Shown here one piece after another: positions 43,370-52,113 of a stretch of 64,000 nt of DNA. Each line of letters opens with the position of its first letter. The stretch's first letter is position 1. A program made the translations under genes and the position numbers. Source of the DNA: Streptomyces sp. RPA4-2 (GTDB lineage Bacteria > Actinomycetota > Actinomycetes > Streptomycetales > Streptomycetaceae); assembly GCF_012273515.2 (NCBI RefSeq), contig NZ_CP050975.2:1612001-1676000 (forward strand), in the 5' to 3' direction. The notes beneath the pieces are model-generated. The model saw only the letters and a program-made list of their open reading frames with translations, was not told the DNA's origin and searched no databases.

Positions 43370-43407
43370 CCATTGGAGGATCGTCAGATCACCACTTCCT
43401 CCAATGG
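43370..43407. promoter_or_regulatory. 11-bp inverted repeat upstream of CNNM genes
   Basis: CCATTGGAGGA (43370-43380) and TCCTCCAATGG (43397-43407) pair perfectly around a 16-nt loop in the 205-bp gap before the two CNNM/CBS genes. It contains GGAGGA but no start codon follows at RBS distance. It could end the GNAT transcript, form a leader structure, or be an operator. The rest of the gap holds GGTCGG-type short repeats and the downstream RBS GGAGG. Confidence 0.55.
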
Positions 43408-43535
43408 CTGCGTCGGCTCGGCCGACCCGGTCGGTTCAGTGAAAGGTGTGAGCGTCCGCCCATGGGCGAACCTCCCGGTACCCGACATCGCGCGATCCCC
43501 CCGACCCTGGCCGATCATGGGACGGAGGTGACCCG

Positions 43536-44864
43536 ATGACCGAAGTACTCCTCCTGCTGGTGGCGGTACTGCTCTCGCTGGCCTGCGGCGCCTTCGTCGC
43601 GGCGGAGTTCTCGCTGACCACGGTCGAGCGCAGCGAGCTGGAGCGTGCCGTCGAACGCGGCGAGCGCGGCGCCGCGGGCGCCCTCAAGGCCGTGCGGAAC
43701 CTCACCTTCCAGCTCTCCGGCGCCCAGCTCGGCATCACCGTCACCAATCTGGTCGTCGGCATGCTCTCCGAGTCGTCGATCGCCAAGCTCCTCGCCGGGC
43801 CTCTGAAGTCGGCCGGGATCTCCCCCTCCGCGTCGATGTCGGTGGCCCTGGTCATCGGTACGGCGCTGTCGACCCTCTTCCTGATGGTCGTCGGCGAACT
43901 GGTGCCCAAGAACTGGGCGATCTCCGCGCCGCTCGCCATGGCCAGGCGGGTGGCGACGCCACAGCGCTGGTTCAGCGCCGCGTTCCGTCCGTTCATCACG
44001 CACCTCAACAACACCGCGAACCGTGTCGTACGCCGTTTCGGCCTCGAACCCGCCGAGGAGCTGGCCTCCGCGCGCGGGCCCCAGGAGCTGGTGGCCCTCG
44101 CCCGGCACTCCGCCAAGCAGGGCGCCCTGGAGGCGGACACCGCGGAGCTGTTCGTGCGCACACTGAACCTCGCCGACCTGTCCGCGGAGAACGTGATGAC
44201 CCCGCGCGTCCAGGTCATCGCGCTGGACATCCAGGCGACCTGCGAGGACGTGGCGAACGCGACGCGGGCGACCGGCCTGTCCCGCTTCCCGGTGCACCGC
44301 GGCAGTCTCGACGCCGTCGTCGGCATCGCGCACATCAAGGACGTCCTGGCACTGCCCGCCGAGCGCAGGGTCCGCACCCCCGTCTCCCAGATCATGCGCG
44401 AGCCGCTGTTCGTACCGGAGTCGCTGACCGTCGACCGGCTGCTCGACCGGCTCTCCGGCAAGCGCACCATGGCCGTCGTCATCGACGAGTACGGCGGCAC
44501 GGCCGGGGTCGCCACCCTGGAGGACATCGTCGAGGAGGTCGTCGGCGAGGTCCGCGACGAGCACGACCCCCACGAGACCCCCGGCCTGGCCCCGGCCGAC
44601 GCCGACAGCGAGGGGCGCAGCCTGTACTCGGCCGACGGGGCGGCCCGCACGGACCAGCTGGCCCGCCTCGGGCTGCGTGTCCCGGACGGCCCGTACGAGA
44701 CGCTGGCCGGCTTCCTCGCGACCGAACTCGGCCGCATCCCGGCCGTCGGGGACAGCGTCGAGGTCGCCGGGTGGCAGCTCCAGGTGGTGGACGCCTCGGG
44801 GCGGCGGGCCGCACGGGTGCTGCTGCACGCACCGCTCGACCAGCACGAGGAAGGGACGCGATGA
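43536..44864 (+). CDS. CNNM/CorC-type membrane protein with CBS pair (first)
   Basis: A 442-residue membrane protein of the hemolysin III-unrelated HlyC/CorC (CNNM) family, linked to magnesium or divalent-cation transport. The CNNM membrane domain (about residues 1-190) carries AAEFSLTTVERSELE and LGITVTNLVVGML, and VGELVPKNWAIS. Two CBS domains (about 205-335, with MTPRVQVIALD and FPVHRGSLDAVVGIAHIKDVLA) and the CorC_HlyC C-terminal domain follow. ATG 43536 is preceded by GGAGG. It overlaps the next, related gene by ATGA, so the two probably form a heteromeric unit. Confidence 0.93.
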   Translation: MTEVLLLLVAVLLSLACGAFVAAEFSLTTVERSELERAVERGERGAAGALKAVRNLTFQLSGAQLGITVTNLVVGMLSESSIAKLLAGPLKSAGISPSASMSVALVIGTALSTLFLMVVGELVPKNWAISAPLAMARRVATPQRWFSAAFRPFITHLNNTANRVVRRFGLEPAEELASARGPQELVALARHSAKQGALEADTAELFVRTLNLADLSAENVMTPRVQVIALDIQATCEDVANATRATGLSRFPVHRGSLDAVVGIAHIKDVLALPAERRVRTPVSQIMREPLFVPESLTVDRLLDRLSGKRTMAVVIDEYGGTAGVATLEDIVEEVVGEVRDEHDPHETPGLAPADADSEGRSLYSADGAARTDQLARLGLRVPDGPYETLAGFLATELGRIPAVGDSVEVAGWQLQVVDASGRRAARVLLHAPLDQHEEGTR

Positions 44865-45874
44865 CCGCCGTACAACTGCTGATCGGCCTGGCGACACTGG
44901 TCGTGAACGCCTTCTTCGTGGGCGCCGAGTTCGCGCTGATCTCGGTGCGCCGCAGCCAGATCGAGCCCCATGCCGAGCGGGGCGACCGCAGGGCGAGCAG
45001 TGTGCTGTGGGGTCTGGAGCACGTGTCCGCGCTGCTGGCGGCCGCGCAGCTGGGCATCACCCTGTGCACGCTGGTCCTCGGTATCGTGGCCGAGCCCGCG
45101 ATCGCGCACCTGCTTGAGCCGGTGTTCCACGCCGCGGGTGTGTCGCAGGGCGCGGGTCACGCGGTCTCGTTCGTGATCGCGCTCACCCTGGCGACGTATC
45201 TGCACATGCTGTTCGGCGAGATGGTCCCGAAGAACATCGCGCTCGCGGAGCCGGTGCGCACCGCGCTGGTGCTCGGGCCGCCCCTGGTCGGGCTCTCCCG
45301 CGCCCTGCGCCCGGTGATCTTCACCGTCAACGCCTTCGCCAACGGCCTGCTGGCACTGCTGCGGGTCGAGACGAGGGACGAGGTCGCGGCGGCCTTCTCC
45401 GACGACGAACTGGCCCGGCTGGTCAAGGACTCCGGAGCGGCCGGGCTCATCGACGACCGTGCCCAGGAGCGGCTGCACGACGTCCTGGAGCTCGGGCGCC
45501 GGCCCGTGCGCGACGTCGTCCTCCCGCTGGAGGGCGTCGTGTACGCGAGTGTGGGCGTCACCCCCGAGGGGCTGGAGCGGCTGTCCGCCGAGTCCGGGTT
45601 CTCGCGCTTCCCGGTGGTGGACGAGGGGCGCCACATCGTCGGCTATCTGCACGTCAAGGACGCGCTGGACGCGGTACCGCGCGACGTGCCGTTCCAGGTG
45701 CGGGACATGCGGCCCATCGCGCGGGTCCGGGAGAGCACCCCGCTGGACGACGTGCTCACCGCGATGCGGCGCAGCCGGACGCATCTCGCGGCGGTCATGG
45801 GCGGCGACGGACGTCTCTCGGGGCTGGTGACGATGGAGGACGTGCTGCGGGAGCTGTTCGGTCAGGCGGTGTGA
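44861..45874 (+). CDS. CNNM/CBS membrane protein (second, shorter)
   Basis: A 337-residue paralogue of the preceding protein with CNNM membrane domain (VNAFFVGAEFALISVRRSQIE, LGITLCTLVLGIVAEPA, FGEMVPKNIALAEP) and two CBS domains, but without the C-terminal CorC_HlyC domain. Its ATG at 44861 overlaps the first gene stop. Tandem long-plus-short CNNM pairs are common in actinobacteria and point to one hetero-oligomeric cation transporter or regulator. Confidence 0.93.
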   Translation: MTAVQLLIGLATLVVNAFFVGAEFALISVRRSQIEPHAERGDRRASSVLWGLEHVSALLAAAQLGITLCTLVLGIVAEPAIAHLLEPVFHAAGVSQGAGHAVSFVIALTLATYLHMLFGEMVPKNIALAEPVRTALVLGPPLVGLSRALRPVIFTVNAFANGLLALLRVETRDEVAAAFSDDELARLVKDSGAAGLIDDRAQERLHDVLELGRRPVRDVVLPLEGVVYASVGVTPEGLERLSAESGFSRFPVVDEGRHIVGYLHVKDALDAVPRDVPFQVRDMRPIARVRESTPLDDVLTAMRRSRTHLAAVMGGDGRLSGLVTMEDVLRELFGQAV

Positions 45875-46039
45875 CGCATCGGCCGGTCGGTGCGGGGCGG
45901 CCGAGGCGGGGGGCACGTCGTACGCCGGGCGCCGCGCGACGGACGCCGGCCGCTGCACGGCGGGCTCTCACGCCGGGCCCCGCACCGCGGAGGCCCGACC
46001 GACCGACGAGTATGCGCGCGGGTTAACATCTTTTCCGCC

Positions 46040-46822
46040 ATGCAGACGAATGCCACCTACACCAGTCTTGTCGCGGTCGGCGACTCCTTCACCGAGGGCA
46101 TGTCGGACCTGTTGCCCGACGGCACGTACCGCGGCTGGGCGGACATCCTGGCCGGCCGGATGGCCGCGCTGACCCCCGGCTTCCGCTATGCCAACCTCGC
46201 GGTGCGCGGCAAGCTCATCGGGCAGATCGTCGCCGAGCAGGTGGACGTGGCGGTCGCGATGCGGCCCGACGTGATCACCCTGGTCGGCGGCCTCAACGAC
46301 ACCCTGCGCCCCAAGGTCGACATGGGGCGGGTCCGCGGACTGCTGGAGGAGGCCGTGGAGCGGCTCGCCCCCGCCTGCGAGCAGCTCGTCCTGATGCGCA
46401 GCCCGGGCCGCAACGGCCCGGTGCTCGAACGGTTCCGGCCGCGCATGGAGGAGCTCTTCGGCTTCGTCGACGACCTGGCGAAGCGGCACGGTGCGCTCGT
46501 CGTCGACCTGTACGGGGCGCCGTCGCTCTCCGATCCCCGGATGTGGGACGTGGACCGGCTGCACCTGACGGCCGACGGGCACCGCAGGGTCGCCGAGGCC
46601 GTCTGGCAGACACTCGGCCTCGCGGCGGAGGACCCCGACTGGCACGCGCCGGTGCCGCCCACGGCGCCGCCCGGCTGGACGGCCCGCCGCACCGCCGACG
46701 TCCGCTTCGCCAGGCAGCACCTGCTGCCGTGGATAGGCCGACGGCTCACGGGCCGCTCGTCGGGCGACGGACGCCCGGCCAAACGGCCGGAGCTGCTGCC
46801 GTACGAGGGTCCGCTGGGGTAG
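46040..46822 (+). CDS. SGNH/GDSL hydrolase
   Basis: A 260-residue SGNH-fold esterase or lipase. Block I is VAVGDSFTEGMSD (nucleophile Ser), block II has the Gly in ANLAVRGKLI, block III the Asn in LVGGLNDTLRP, and block V the catalytic Asp and His in WDVDRLHLTADGH. No signal peptide is seen, so it acts in the cytoplasm, unlike secreted GDSL lipases. The final 50 residues are basic and Pro-rich. ATG 46040 lacks a clear RBS; TAACAT ten nt upstream may be a -10 hexamer. Substrate unknown. Confidence 0.92.
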   Translation: MQTNATYTSLVAVGDSFTEGMSDLLPDGTYRGWADILAGRMAALTPGFRYANLAVRGKLIGQIVAEQVDVAVAMRPDVITLVGGLNDTLRPKVDMGRVRGLLEEAVERLAPACEQLVLMRSPGRNGPVLERFRPRMEELFGFVDDLAKRHGALVVDLYGAPSLSDPRMWDVDRLHLTADGHRRVAEAVWQTLGLAAEDPDWHAPVPPTAPPGWTARRTADVRFARQHLLPWIGRRLTGRSSGDGRPAKRPELLPYEGPLG

Positions 46823-46986
46823 GCGTTCCGTTCCGTCGCCGTACGGAGGTCCGCCGGCGCAGCGGTACCCGTGCCGGCCTCGCGGAGCCGGCCGACGCCG
46901 GCGACAGCACGCGGTCCGCGCGGCCCGGGGCGCTTTCGTAGCTTCCTCCGACAAACCCCCCGGCGCTGGCCTGCAGGAATCGCCAG

Positions 46987-46992
46987 TAGAAT
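46987..46992 (+). promoter_or_regulatory. Likely -10 element of a leaderless purB transcript
   Basis: TAGAAT ends eight nt before the GTG start of purB, and no Shine-Dalgarno is present. The spacing predicts transcription starting at or next to the start codon. No good -35 hexamer is visible. Confidence 0.5.
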
Positions 46993-47000
46993 CCGTACAC

Positions 47001-48443
47001 GTGACTGCCGCGCCCGCAAAGCCCCGTATCCCCAACGTCCTCGCCGGACGCTACGCCTCCGCCGAGCTCGCCACGCTCTGGTCCCCCGAGCAGAAGGTGA
47101 GGCTGGAGCGTCAGCTCTGGCTCGCCGTGCTGCGGGCGCAGAAGGACCTCGGGATCGAGGTGCCGGACGCCGCCATCGCCGACTACGAGCGGGTCCTCGA
47201 CCAGGTCGACCTGGCCTCGATCGCCGAGCGCGAGAAGGTCACCCGGCACGACGTGAAGGCGCGGATCGAGGAGTTCAACGACCTCGCCGGGCACGAGCAG
47301 GTGCACAAGGGCATGACGTCCCGGGACCTCACCGAGAACGTCGAGCAGCTGCAGATCCGGCTCTCGCTCGAGCTGATGCGCGACCGCACGGTGTCCGTAC
47401 TGGCGCGGCTCGGCAAGCTCGCGGGCGAGTACGCCGAGCTGGTCATGGCGGGCCGCTCGCACAACGTCGCGGCGCAGGCGACCACCCTCGGCAAGCGTTT
47501 CGCGACCGCCGCCGACGAGCTGCTCGTCGCGTACGGCCGGGTCGAGGAGCTGCTCGGCCGCTACCCGCTGCGCGGCATCAAGGGCCCGGTCGGCACGGCG
47601 CAGGACATGCTGGACCTGCTGGACGGGGACGCGGCGAAGCTCGCGGACCTGGAGCAGCGCGTCGCCGGACACCTCGGTTTCTCACAGGCCTTCACCTCCG
47701 TCGGCCAGGTCTATCCGCGGTCGCTGGACTACGAGGTCGTCACCGCGCTGGTGCAACTGGCGGCCGCCCCGTCGTCGCTGGCCAAGACGATCCGGCTGAT
47801 GGCCGGGCACGAGCTGGTCACCGAGGGCTTCAAGCCGGGCCAGGTCGGCTCGTCCGCCATGCCGCACAAGATGAACACCCGCTCCTGCGAGCGCGTCAAC
47901 GGTCTGATGGTCATCCTGCGCGGCTACGCCTCGATGACCGGCGAGCTGGCGGGCGACCAGTGGAACGAGGGCGACGTCTCCTGCTCGGTGGTGCGCCGGG
48001 TCGCGCTGCCCGACGCGTTCTTCGCGCTCGACGGTCTGCTGGAGACCTTCCTCACCGTTCTCGACGAGTTCGGCGCGTTCCCCGCCGTCGTCGCCCGCGA
48101 GCTCGACCGCTACCTGCCGTTCCTCGCCACCACCAAGGTCCTGATGGGGGCGGTGCGGGCCGGCGTCGGCCGCGAGGTCGCACACGAGGCGATCAAGGAG
48201 AACGCGGTCGCCTCCGCACTCGCGATGCGCGAGCAGGGCGCCGAACGCAACGAGCTGCTGGACAAACTCGCCGCGGACGAACGCATCCCGCTCGACCGCG
48301 CGCAGCTCGGCGACCTGATGGCCGACAAGCTGTCCTTCACGGGCGCCGCCGCCGACCAGGTCGCCGCCGTCGTCGCCCGTGTCGAGGAGATCGTGAAGCA
48401 GCACCCGGAGGCCGCGGGCTACACGCCGAGGGCGATCCTCTGA
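47001..48443 (+). CDS. purB: Adenylosuccinate lyase
   Basis: Cleaves SAICAR to AICAR and adenylosuccinate to AMP in purine synthesis. The protein has 480 residues, typical of the actinobacterial branch. The fumarase-superfamily signature GSSAMPHKMNTRSCE sits near residues 282-296 with the catalytic Ser in its flexible loop, and AGRSHNVAAQATT and KGMTSRDLTENVEQ provide substrate-binding His and Thr/Ser. The start is GTG 47001 in an apparently leaderless mRNA. The uracil-DNA glycosylase gene overlaps its stop. Confidence 0.97.
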   Translation: MTAAPAKPRIPNVLAGRYASAELATLWSPEQKVRLERQLWLAVLRAQKDLGIEVPDAAIADYERVLDQVDLASIAEREKVTRHDVKARIEEFNDLAGHEQVHKGMTSRDLTENVEQLQIRLSLELMRDRTVSVLARLGKLAGEYAELVMAGRSHNVAAQATTLGKRFATAADELLVAYGRVEELLGRYPLRGIKGPVGTAQDMLDLLDGDAAKLADLEQRVAGHLGFSQAFTSVGQVYPRSLDYEVVTALVQLAAAPSSLAKTIRLMAGHELVTEGFKPGQVGSSAMPHKMNTRSCERVNGLMVILRGYASMTGELAGDQWNEGDVSCSVVRRVALPDAFFALDGLLETFLTVLDEFGAFPAVVARELDRYLPFLATTKVLMGAVRAGVGREVAHEAIKENAVASALAMREQGAERNELLDKLAADERIPLDRAQLGDLMADKLSFTGAAADQVAAVVARVEEIVKQHPEAAGYTPRAIL

Positions 48444-48997
48444 CGCGGCTGACCCCCGCGGACCTGGAGGCCGCCCGCGACCGGCTCGTGCCGGATGTCG
48501 TCGCGGACGGCCTCGACGTTCTGTTCTGCGGTATCAACCCCGGTCTGATGACGGCCGCCACGGGCCATCATTTCGCGCGACCCGGCAACCGGTTCTGGCC
48601 GGTGCTCCACCTGTCGGGCTTCACACCCCGCCTGTTGAAGCCCTCGGAACAGGACGAACTGCTGTCGTACGGGCTCGGCATCACCAACGTGGTGGCGCGG
48701 GCGACGGCGCGGGCCGACGAGCTGACCCCGGACGAGTACCGGGAGGGCGGCCGGCTGCTCGTCGCGAAGGTGGAGCGGCTGCGGCCGCGCCGGCTCGCGG
48801 TGGTGGGGGTGACCGCGTACAGGTCGGCGTTCGGCGAACGCCGGGCGGCGATCGGCCCGCAGGAGCGCGTGATCGGGTCCAGCCGGGTGTGGGTGCTGCC
48901 GAATCCCAGTGGGCTCAACGCGCACTGGACGGCCGCGACGATGGCGGAGGAGTTCGGACGCCTGCGGTCGGCCGCCGCCGGGGACCGGCGCGGTTAG
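48440..48997 (+). CDS. mug: G/U mismatch-specific uracil-DNA glycosylase (Mug/TDG family)
   Basis: A monofunctional DNA glycosylase that removes uracil or ethenocytosine opposite guanine. GINPGLMTAATGHHFARPGNRFWPVLHLSG carries the Mug motif with the catalytic Asn in GINPG, and LPNPSGLNAH is the second (wedge) motif. No ATG, and no well-placed GTG, lies at the start. CTG 48440, which overlaps the purB stop and has GAGGG seven nt upstream, gives 185 residues; GTG 48488 is a shorter alternative. Coupling to purB is clear either way. Family secure, start uncertain. Confidence 0.9.
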   Translation: MTRLTPADLEAARDRLVPDVVADGLDVLFCGINPGLMTAATGHHFARPGNRFWPVLHLSGFTPRLLKPSEQDELLSYGLGITNVVARATARADELTPDEYREGGRLLVAKVERLRPRRLAVVGVTAYRSAFGERRAAIGPQERVIGSSRVWVLPNPSGLNAHWTAATMAEEFGRLRSAAAGDRRG

Positions 48998-49052
48998 CTC
49001 GCCGGATCACGCGTCCCGGCGGCGTCAGCCCGCCGCGTCACGCGCCCCCGGG

Positions 49053-49778
49053 TCACGCGTCCCGGCGGCGCACGCTCCACACGCCCGCGAGCAGTGCGCC
49101 GGCGGCCCACAGCGCGGTCACCCCGAGCCCGGCCCAGGGTCCGAGGCCGCCGTCCGCCGATTCGTGCAGTACCGCCTGTCCCGCCTTGTCGGGCAGGAAG
49201 TCGGCCACGGTGCCCGAGGCTCCCCCGACGACGAAGGACACGATCAGGAGGAACGGGACGAGGATGCTCAGGGTGGCGACACCGCTGCGCAGAACGGCCG
49301 CGAGGCCCGCGGCGAACAGGGCCATCAGCGTCAGATAGACGGCACAGCCGACGACGCCGCGCAGTTCCTCCCCCGCGCTCAGCCCGCTCGCCCTGTCTCC
49401 CAGCACCGAGGTGCCCACGGCCAGGCTCGCACCTCCCGTGACCAGACCGGTCACCAGCGCCGGTCCGGCGATCGCCACCGCCTTGGCGAGGAACCATCGC
49501 ACACGGTCGGGGACCGCGGTGAGCGAGACGCGCAGGGCGCCGCTCTGGAACTCGGCCGAGACCGCCTGCGCGCCGAAGGTGATCGCCGCGATCTGCCCGA
49601 AGCTGACGCCGAAGAACACCGAGAACAGCGGGTCGAAGTCCTGGTCCCCCGAGTCGTCGAGGCCCGCGAGCGCGGAGAAGGCCGTGGTGGCCAGGAGGAC
49701 GGCGACCAGTCCCCCGACGAGCGACCGCAGCGTACGGATCTTGATCCACTCGGCGTGGAGTGCGGGGACGAACATCAT
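49053..49778 (-). CDS. ABC-2 type transporter permease
   Basis: A 241-residue permease with six hydrophobic segments (first about residues 20-38). ALHAEWIKIRTLRS at the start and FGAQAVSAEFQSGALRVSLTAVPDRVRWFLAKAVAI in the middle are typical of ABC-2 exporters of the CcmB/NatB-like group. Its ATG lies just after the ATPase stop. The exporter is divergent from a two-component system, which suggests drug or peptide efflux and self-resistance or stress response. The substrate is unknown. Confidence 0.91.
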   Translation of the reverse strand: MMFVPALHAEWIKIRTLRSLVGGLVAVLLATTAFSALAGLDDSGDQDFDPLFSVFFGVSFGQIAAITFGAQAVSAEFQSGALRVSLTAVPDRVRWFLAKAVAIAGPALVTGLVTGGASLAVGTSVLGDRASGLSAGEELRGVVGCAVYLTLMALFAAGLAAVLRSGVATLSILVPFLLIVSFVVGGASGTVADFLPDKAGQAVLHESADGGLGPWAGLGVTALWAAGALLAGVWSVRRRDA

Positions 49779-49780
49779 GG

Positions 49781-50716
49781 TCAGGCCTCCTGAGGCCGCG
49801 TCGGGGCAGGCGTGCCGGCGAACTCGGTCTCGTTCGTCGTCAGATCCAGGTAGGCCTGTTCCAACGTCGCCTCCTCCGCCGCGAGTTCGAGGACGGGCAG
49901 GTTCGCGGCCGCCGCGAGGCGCCCGATGTCGTCCACGCGCGCGTCGAGGGCGGTCCAGCGTCCGTCCTCCCCCTGGACCGCGTCGATGCCGTGCCGGGCT
50001 AGCAGGTCGCCCAGCGCGGCCCCTTCCGTGGTGCGCACCCGCACCCGGGGCTGTACGCGCGCGTCGATGAACTCGCGCATGGGCGTGTCGGCGAGGAGTC
50101 TGCCCCGGCCGAGGACGACGAGGTGGTCGGCGAAGGACGCGGTCTCGTTCATGAGGTGGCTGGAGACGAGGACCGTGCGGCCCTCCCGGGCCAGCCCGCG
50201 CATCAACTCCCGGATCCAGATGATGCCTTCGGGGTCGAGCCCGTTCGACGGCTCGTCCAGCAGCACCACGGGCGGGTCGCCGAGGAGCGCGGCGGCGATG
50301 CCCAGACGCTGGCGCATGCCCAGTGAGTACGTCTTCACCCGGCGCCGCGCGACCGACGCGAGTCCCGCCTCCTCGAGGACCTCGTCCACACGCCGTTCGG
50401 GTACGCGGTTGCTCGCGGCGAGCGCGCGCAGATGGTCGCGGGCGGTCCGCGATCCGTGCGCGGCCCCCGCGTCGAGCAGGGCACCCACGCGCCGCAGCGG
50501 CTCGTGGAGGCCGGCGTAGGCGCGGCCCCCGATGCGGGCGCTGCCGGACGTGGGCCGGTCCAGGCCCAGGACGAGCCGCATGGTGGTCGACTTCCCGGCG
50601 CCGTTGGGGCCGAGGAATCCGGTGACGCGGCCCGGGAGAACACGGAAGGTGAGGTGGTCCACGGCGCGCCTGCCGCCGTACTCCTTGGTCAGGTCTTGGA
50701 CGTCGATGCTGGTCAT
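49781..50716 (-). CDS. ABC-2 type transporter ATPase
   Basis: A 311-residue ATPase with Walker A GPNGAGKST, the signature YSLGMRQRL, Walker B VVLLDEPSNGLDPEG and H-loop VSSHL. The order resembles bacitracin- and lantibiotic-type exporters (BcrA-like). A C-terminal regulatory segment of about 80 residues follows the nucleotide-binding domain. It is the first gene of a two-gene operon with the permease, divergent from the NarL-type kinase 109 bp away. Confidence 0.94.
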   Translation of the reverse strand: MTSIDVQDLTKEYGGRRAVDHLTFRVLPGRVTGFLGPNGAGKSTTMRLVLGLDRPTSGSARIGGRAYAGLHEPLRRVGALLDAGAAHGSRTARDHLRALAASNRVPERRVDEVLEEAGLASVARRRVKTYSLGMRQRLGIAAALLGDPPVVLLDEPSNGLDPEGIIWIRELMRGLAREGRTVLVSSHLMNETASFADHLVVLGRGRLLADTPMREFIDARVQPRVRVRTTEGAALGDLLARHGIDAVQGEDGRWTALDARVDDIGRLAAAANLPVLELAAEEATLEQAYLDLTTNETEFAGTPAPTRPQEA

Positions 50717-50824
50717 GTGCTCAGCGTGGCCGTCGCCGACCGGTCGTCACCTCCCCCGCGGGTGGAGATCGTCTCCCCCGCCCGGGGGAGGCCGACCGCC
50801 GGTGCCGCCTGACACGATGGCGCG

Positions 50825-51973
50825 ATGGCCCGCCTTCTGCGCCCGCTGTGCCGGGGGACGACGTACACACGCCTGCTGCATCTGTGGGTGCCCATGCTGT
50901 TCGTCAGCGTGTGGCTGTTCATCGACATGTCGAAGCCCTGGGTGCCCGCGGCGCTGCTGATCCCGCTGGGGCTGATCCCGGCCGTACGGCGCGGCGAGGG
51001 GGTGCAGGCGCGCCACATGCTGGCGCGCGACAGCGAGGACGCGGCGCTCTCGGTCACGCCCTCGGCCACGTGGCGGGACAGATGGCGGACCGTGCTCTGG
51101 CTGGAGTCGCGGATGGTGTTGGGCGCGGCGGCCTGCGTGCTCACCGTCTGGCTGCCGGCGACCGCCGTCGACGCGCTCAGGGCGACGTGGAGCCCGGTCG
51201 ACGGCCCGGTCGTGTCGGTGTCCCATCCGCACTGGGCCTACGCGCTCCTCGTCCCGTTCCCGCTGCTCGCCCTCTACGGAGGGGTGGTCGGCCTCGGCGA
51301 GCTGACCACGGCCGTCGCGCGCCGTCTTCTCGGTCCGTCCCCCGCCGAGCGGCTCTCCGCCCTGGAGGAGCGCACCGAGCAGCTTCTGGAGCGCACGCGC
51401 ATCGCCCGTGAACTGCACGACTCGATCGGTCACGCGCTGACGGTGGCGGTGGTGCAGGCGGGCGCCGCGCGGGCGGCCGGCGACCCCGCGTTCACCGACC
51501 GGGCCCTCGGCGCCATCGAGGACACCGGCCGGGCCGCCCTGGAGGATCTCGAACGGGTGCTCGGTGTGCTGCGCGAGCCGGGGCGGCCGGCGAGCGGCAG
51601 ACCGACGCTGACCGAGGCCGACCGGCTCCTGGACTCGGCGCGCGCCTCGGGGGCGGCGGTGGACGCCGAGGTGACGGGTCCACTGGAGACCGTGCCGGGG
51701 CCGGTGTCCCGCGAGGGGTACCGCATCCTGCAGGAGTCGCTCACCAATGTGCTGCGGCACGCGGGCGGTGTGCCGGTCCGGGTGCGCATCGCGGTCGACG
51801 GCGGCAGCCTCGGCCTGGAGGTCCGCAGCCCGCTGAACGGGGAGGTACCGGGGCCGGGCCGCGGCAGCGGTCTGCGCGGGATACGGGAGCGGGCGGCGCT
51901 GCTCGGCGGACGGGCGCGAACCGGACCCGACGAGGGCGACTGGCAGGTGCGCGTGGACCTACCGCTGCGCTGA
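50825..51973 (+). CDS. NarL-type sensor histidine kinase
   Basis: A 382-residue HPK7-type kinase. Four hydrophobic segments (about residues 20-60 and 95-165) form the sensor, followed by the HisKA_3 dimerisation helix with phospho-acceptor His in RIARELHDSIGHALTVAVVQAG and an HATPase domain with ESLTNVLRHAGG and GSGLRGIRERAALLGG. No Shine-Dalgarno precedes ATG 50825; CACGAT (50813-50818) ends six nt upstream, so a leaderless mRNA is likely. Its partner regulator follows 140 bp downstream, and the pair stands divergent to the ABC-2 exporter it probably controls. Confidence 0.92.
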   Translation: MARLLRPLCRGTTYTRLLHLWVPMLFVSVWLFIDMSKPWVPAALLIPLGLIPAVRRGEGVQARHMLARDSEDAALSVTPSATWRDRWRTVLWLESRMVLGAAACVLTVWLPATAVDALRATWSPVDGPVVSVSHPHWAYALLVPFPLLALYGGVVGLGELTTAVARRLLGPSPAERLSALEERTEQLLERTRIARELHDSIGHALTVAVVQAGAARAAGDPAFTDRALGAIEDTGRAALEDLERVLGVLREPGRPASGRPTLTEADRLLDSARASGAAVDAEVTGPLETVPGPVSREGYRILQESLTNVLRHAGGVPVRVRIAVDGGSLGLEVRSPLNGEVPGPGRGSGLRGIRERAALLGGRARTGPDEGDWQVRVDLPLR

Positions 51974-52101
51974 TCCCCGCCGGGCGGCACCCACGGAACC
52001 GTGCCGGACGGCACCGGTTGACCCATGCCGCCGGCACCGGCCGCGCACAGTGGTCCGGACGGGTGCCGGGCCGCGCCCCTGACGGTCCGTAGGACGTGAT
52101 C

Positions 52102-52107
52102 TACGCT
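52102..52107 (+). promoter_or_regulatory. Likely -10 element of a leaderless response-regulator transcript
   Basis: TACGCT ends six nt before ATG 52114 and no Shine-Dalgarno exists between them, so transcription would begin at the start codon. The kinase upstream shows the same layout, suggesting the two genes are expressed from separate leaderless promoters. Confidence 0.5.
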
Positions 52108-52113
52108 GGCCCG

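Noticed and set aside
45898..45987. CGGTGCGGGGC and GCCCCGCACCG arms 68 bp apart before the SGNH gene
   Set aside because: The arms are 11 bp but far apart in very GC-rich DNA, where such matches arise by chance; no hairpin context or gene link is visible.
46960..47035. Antisense peptide words such as QSRVRILLAIP that look like mistranslated tRNA
   Set aside because: No cloverleaf, acceptor stem or T-arm can be drawn in the DNA around the purB start.
49007..49070. Repeated TCACGCGTCCCGGCGGCG after the glycosylase gene
   Set aside because: Two copies only, one covering the permease stop; looks like local duplication without a clear function.
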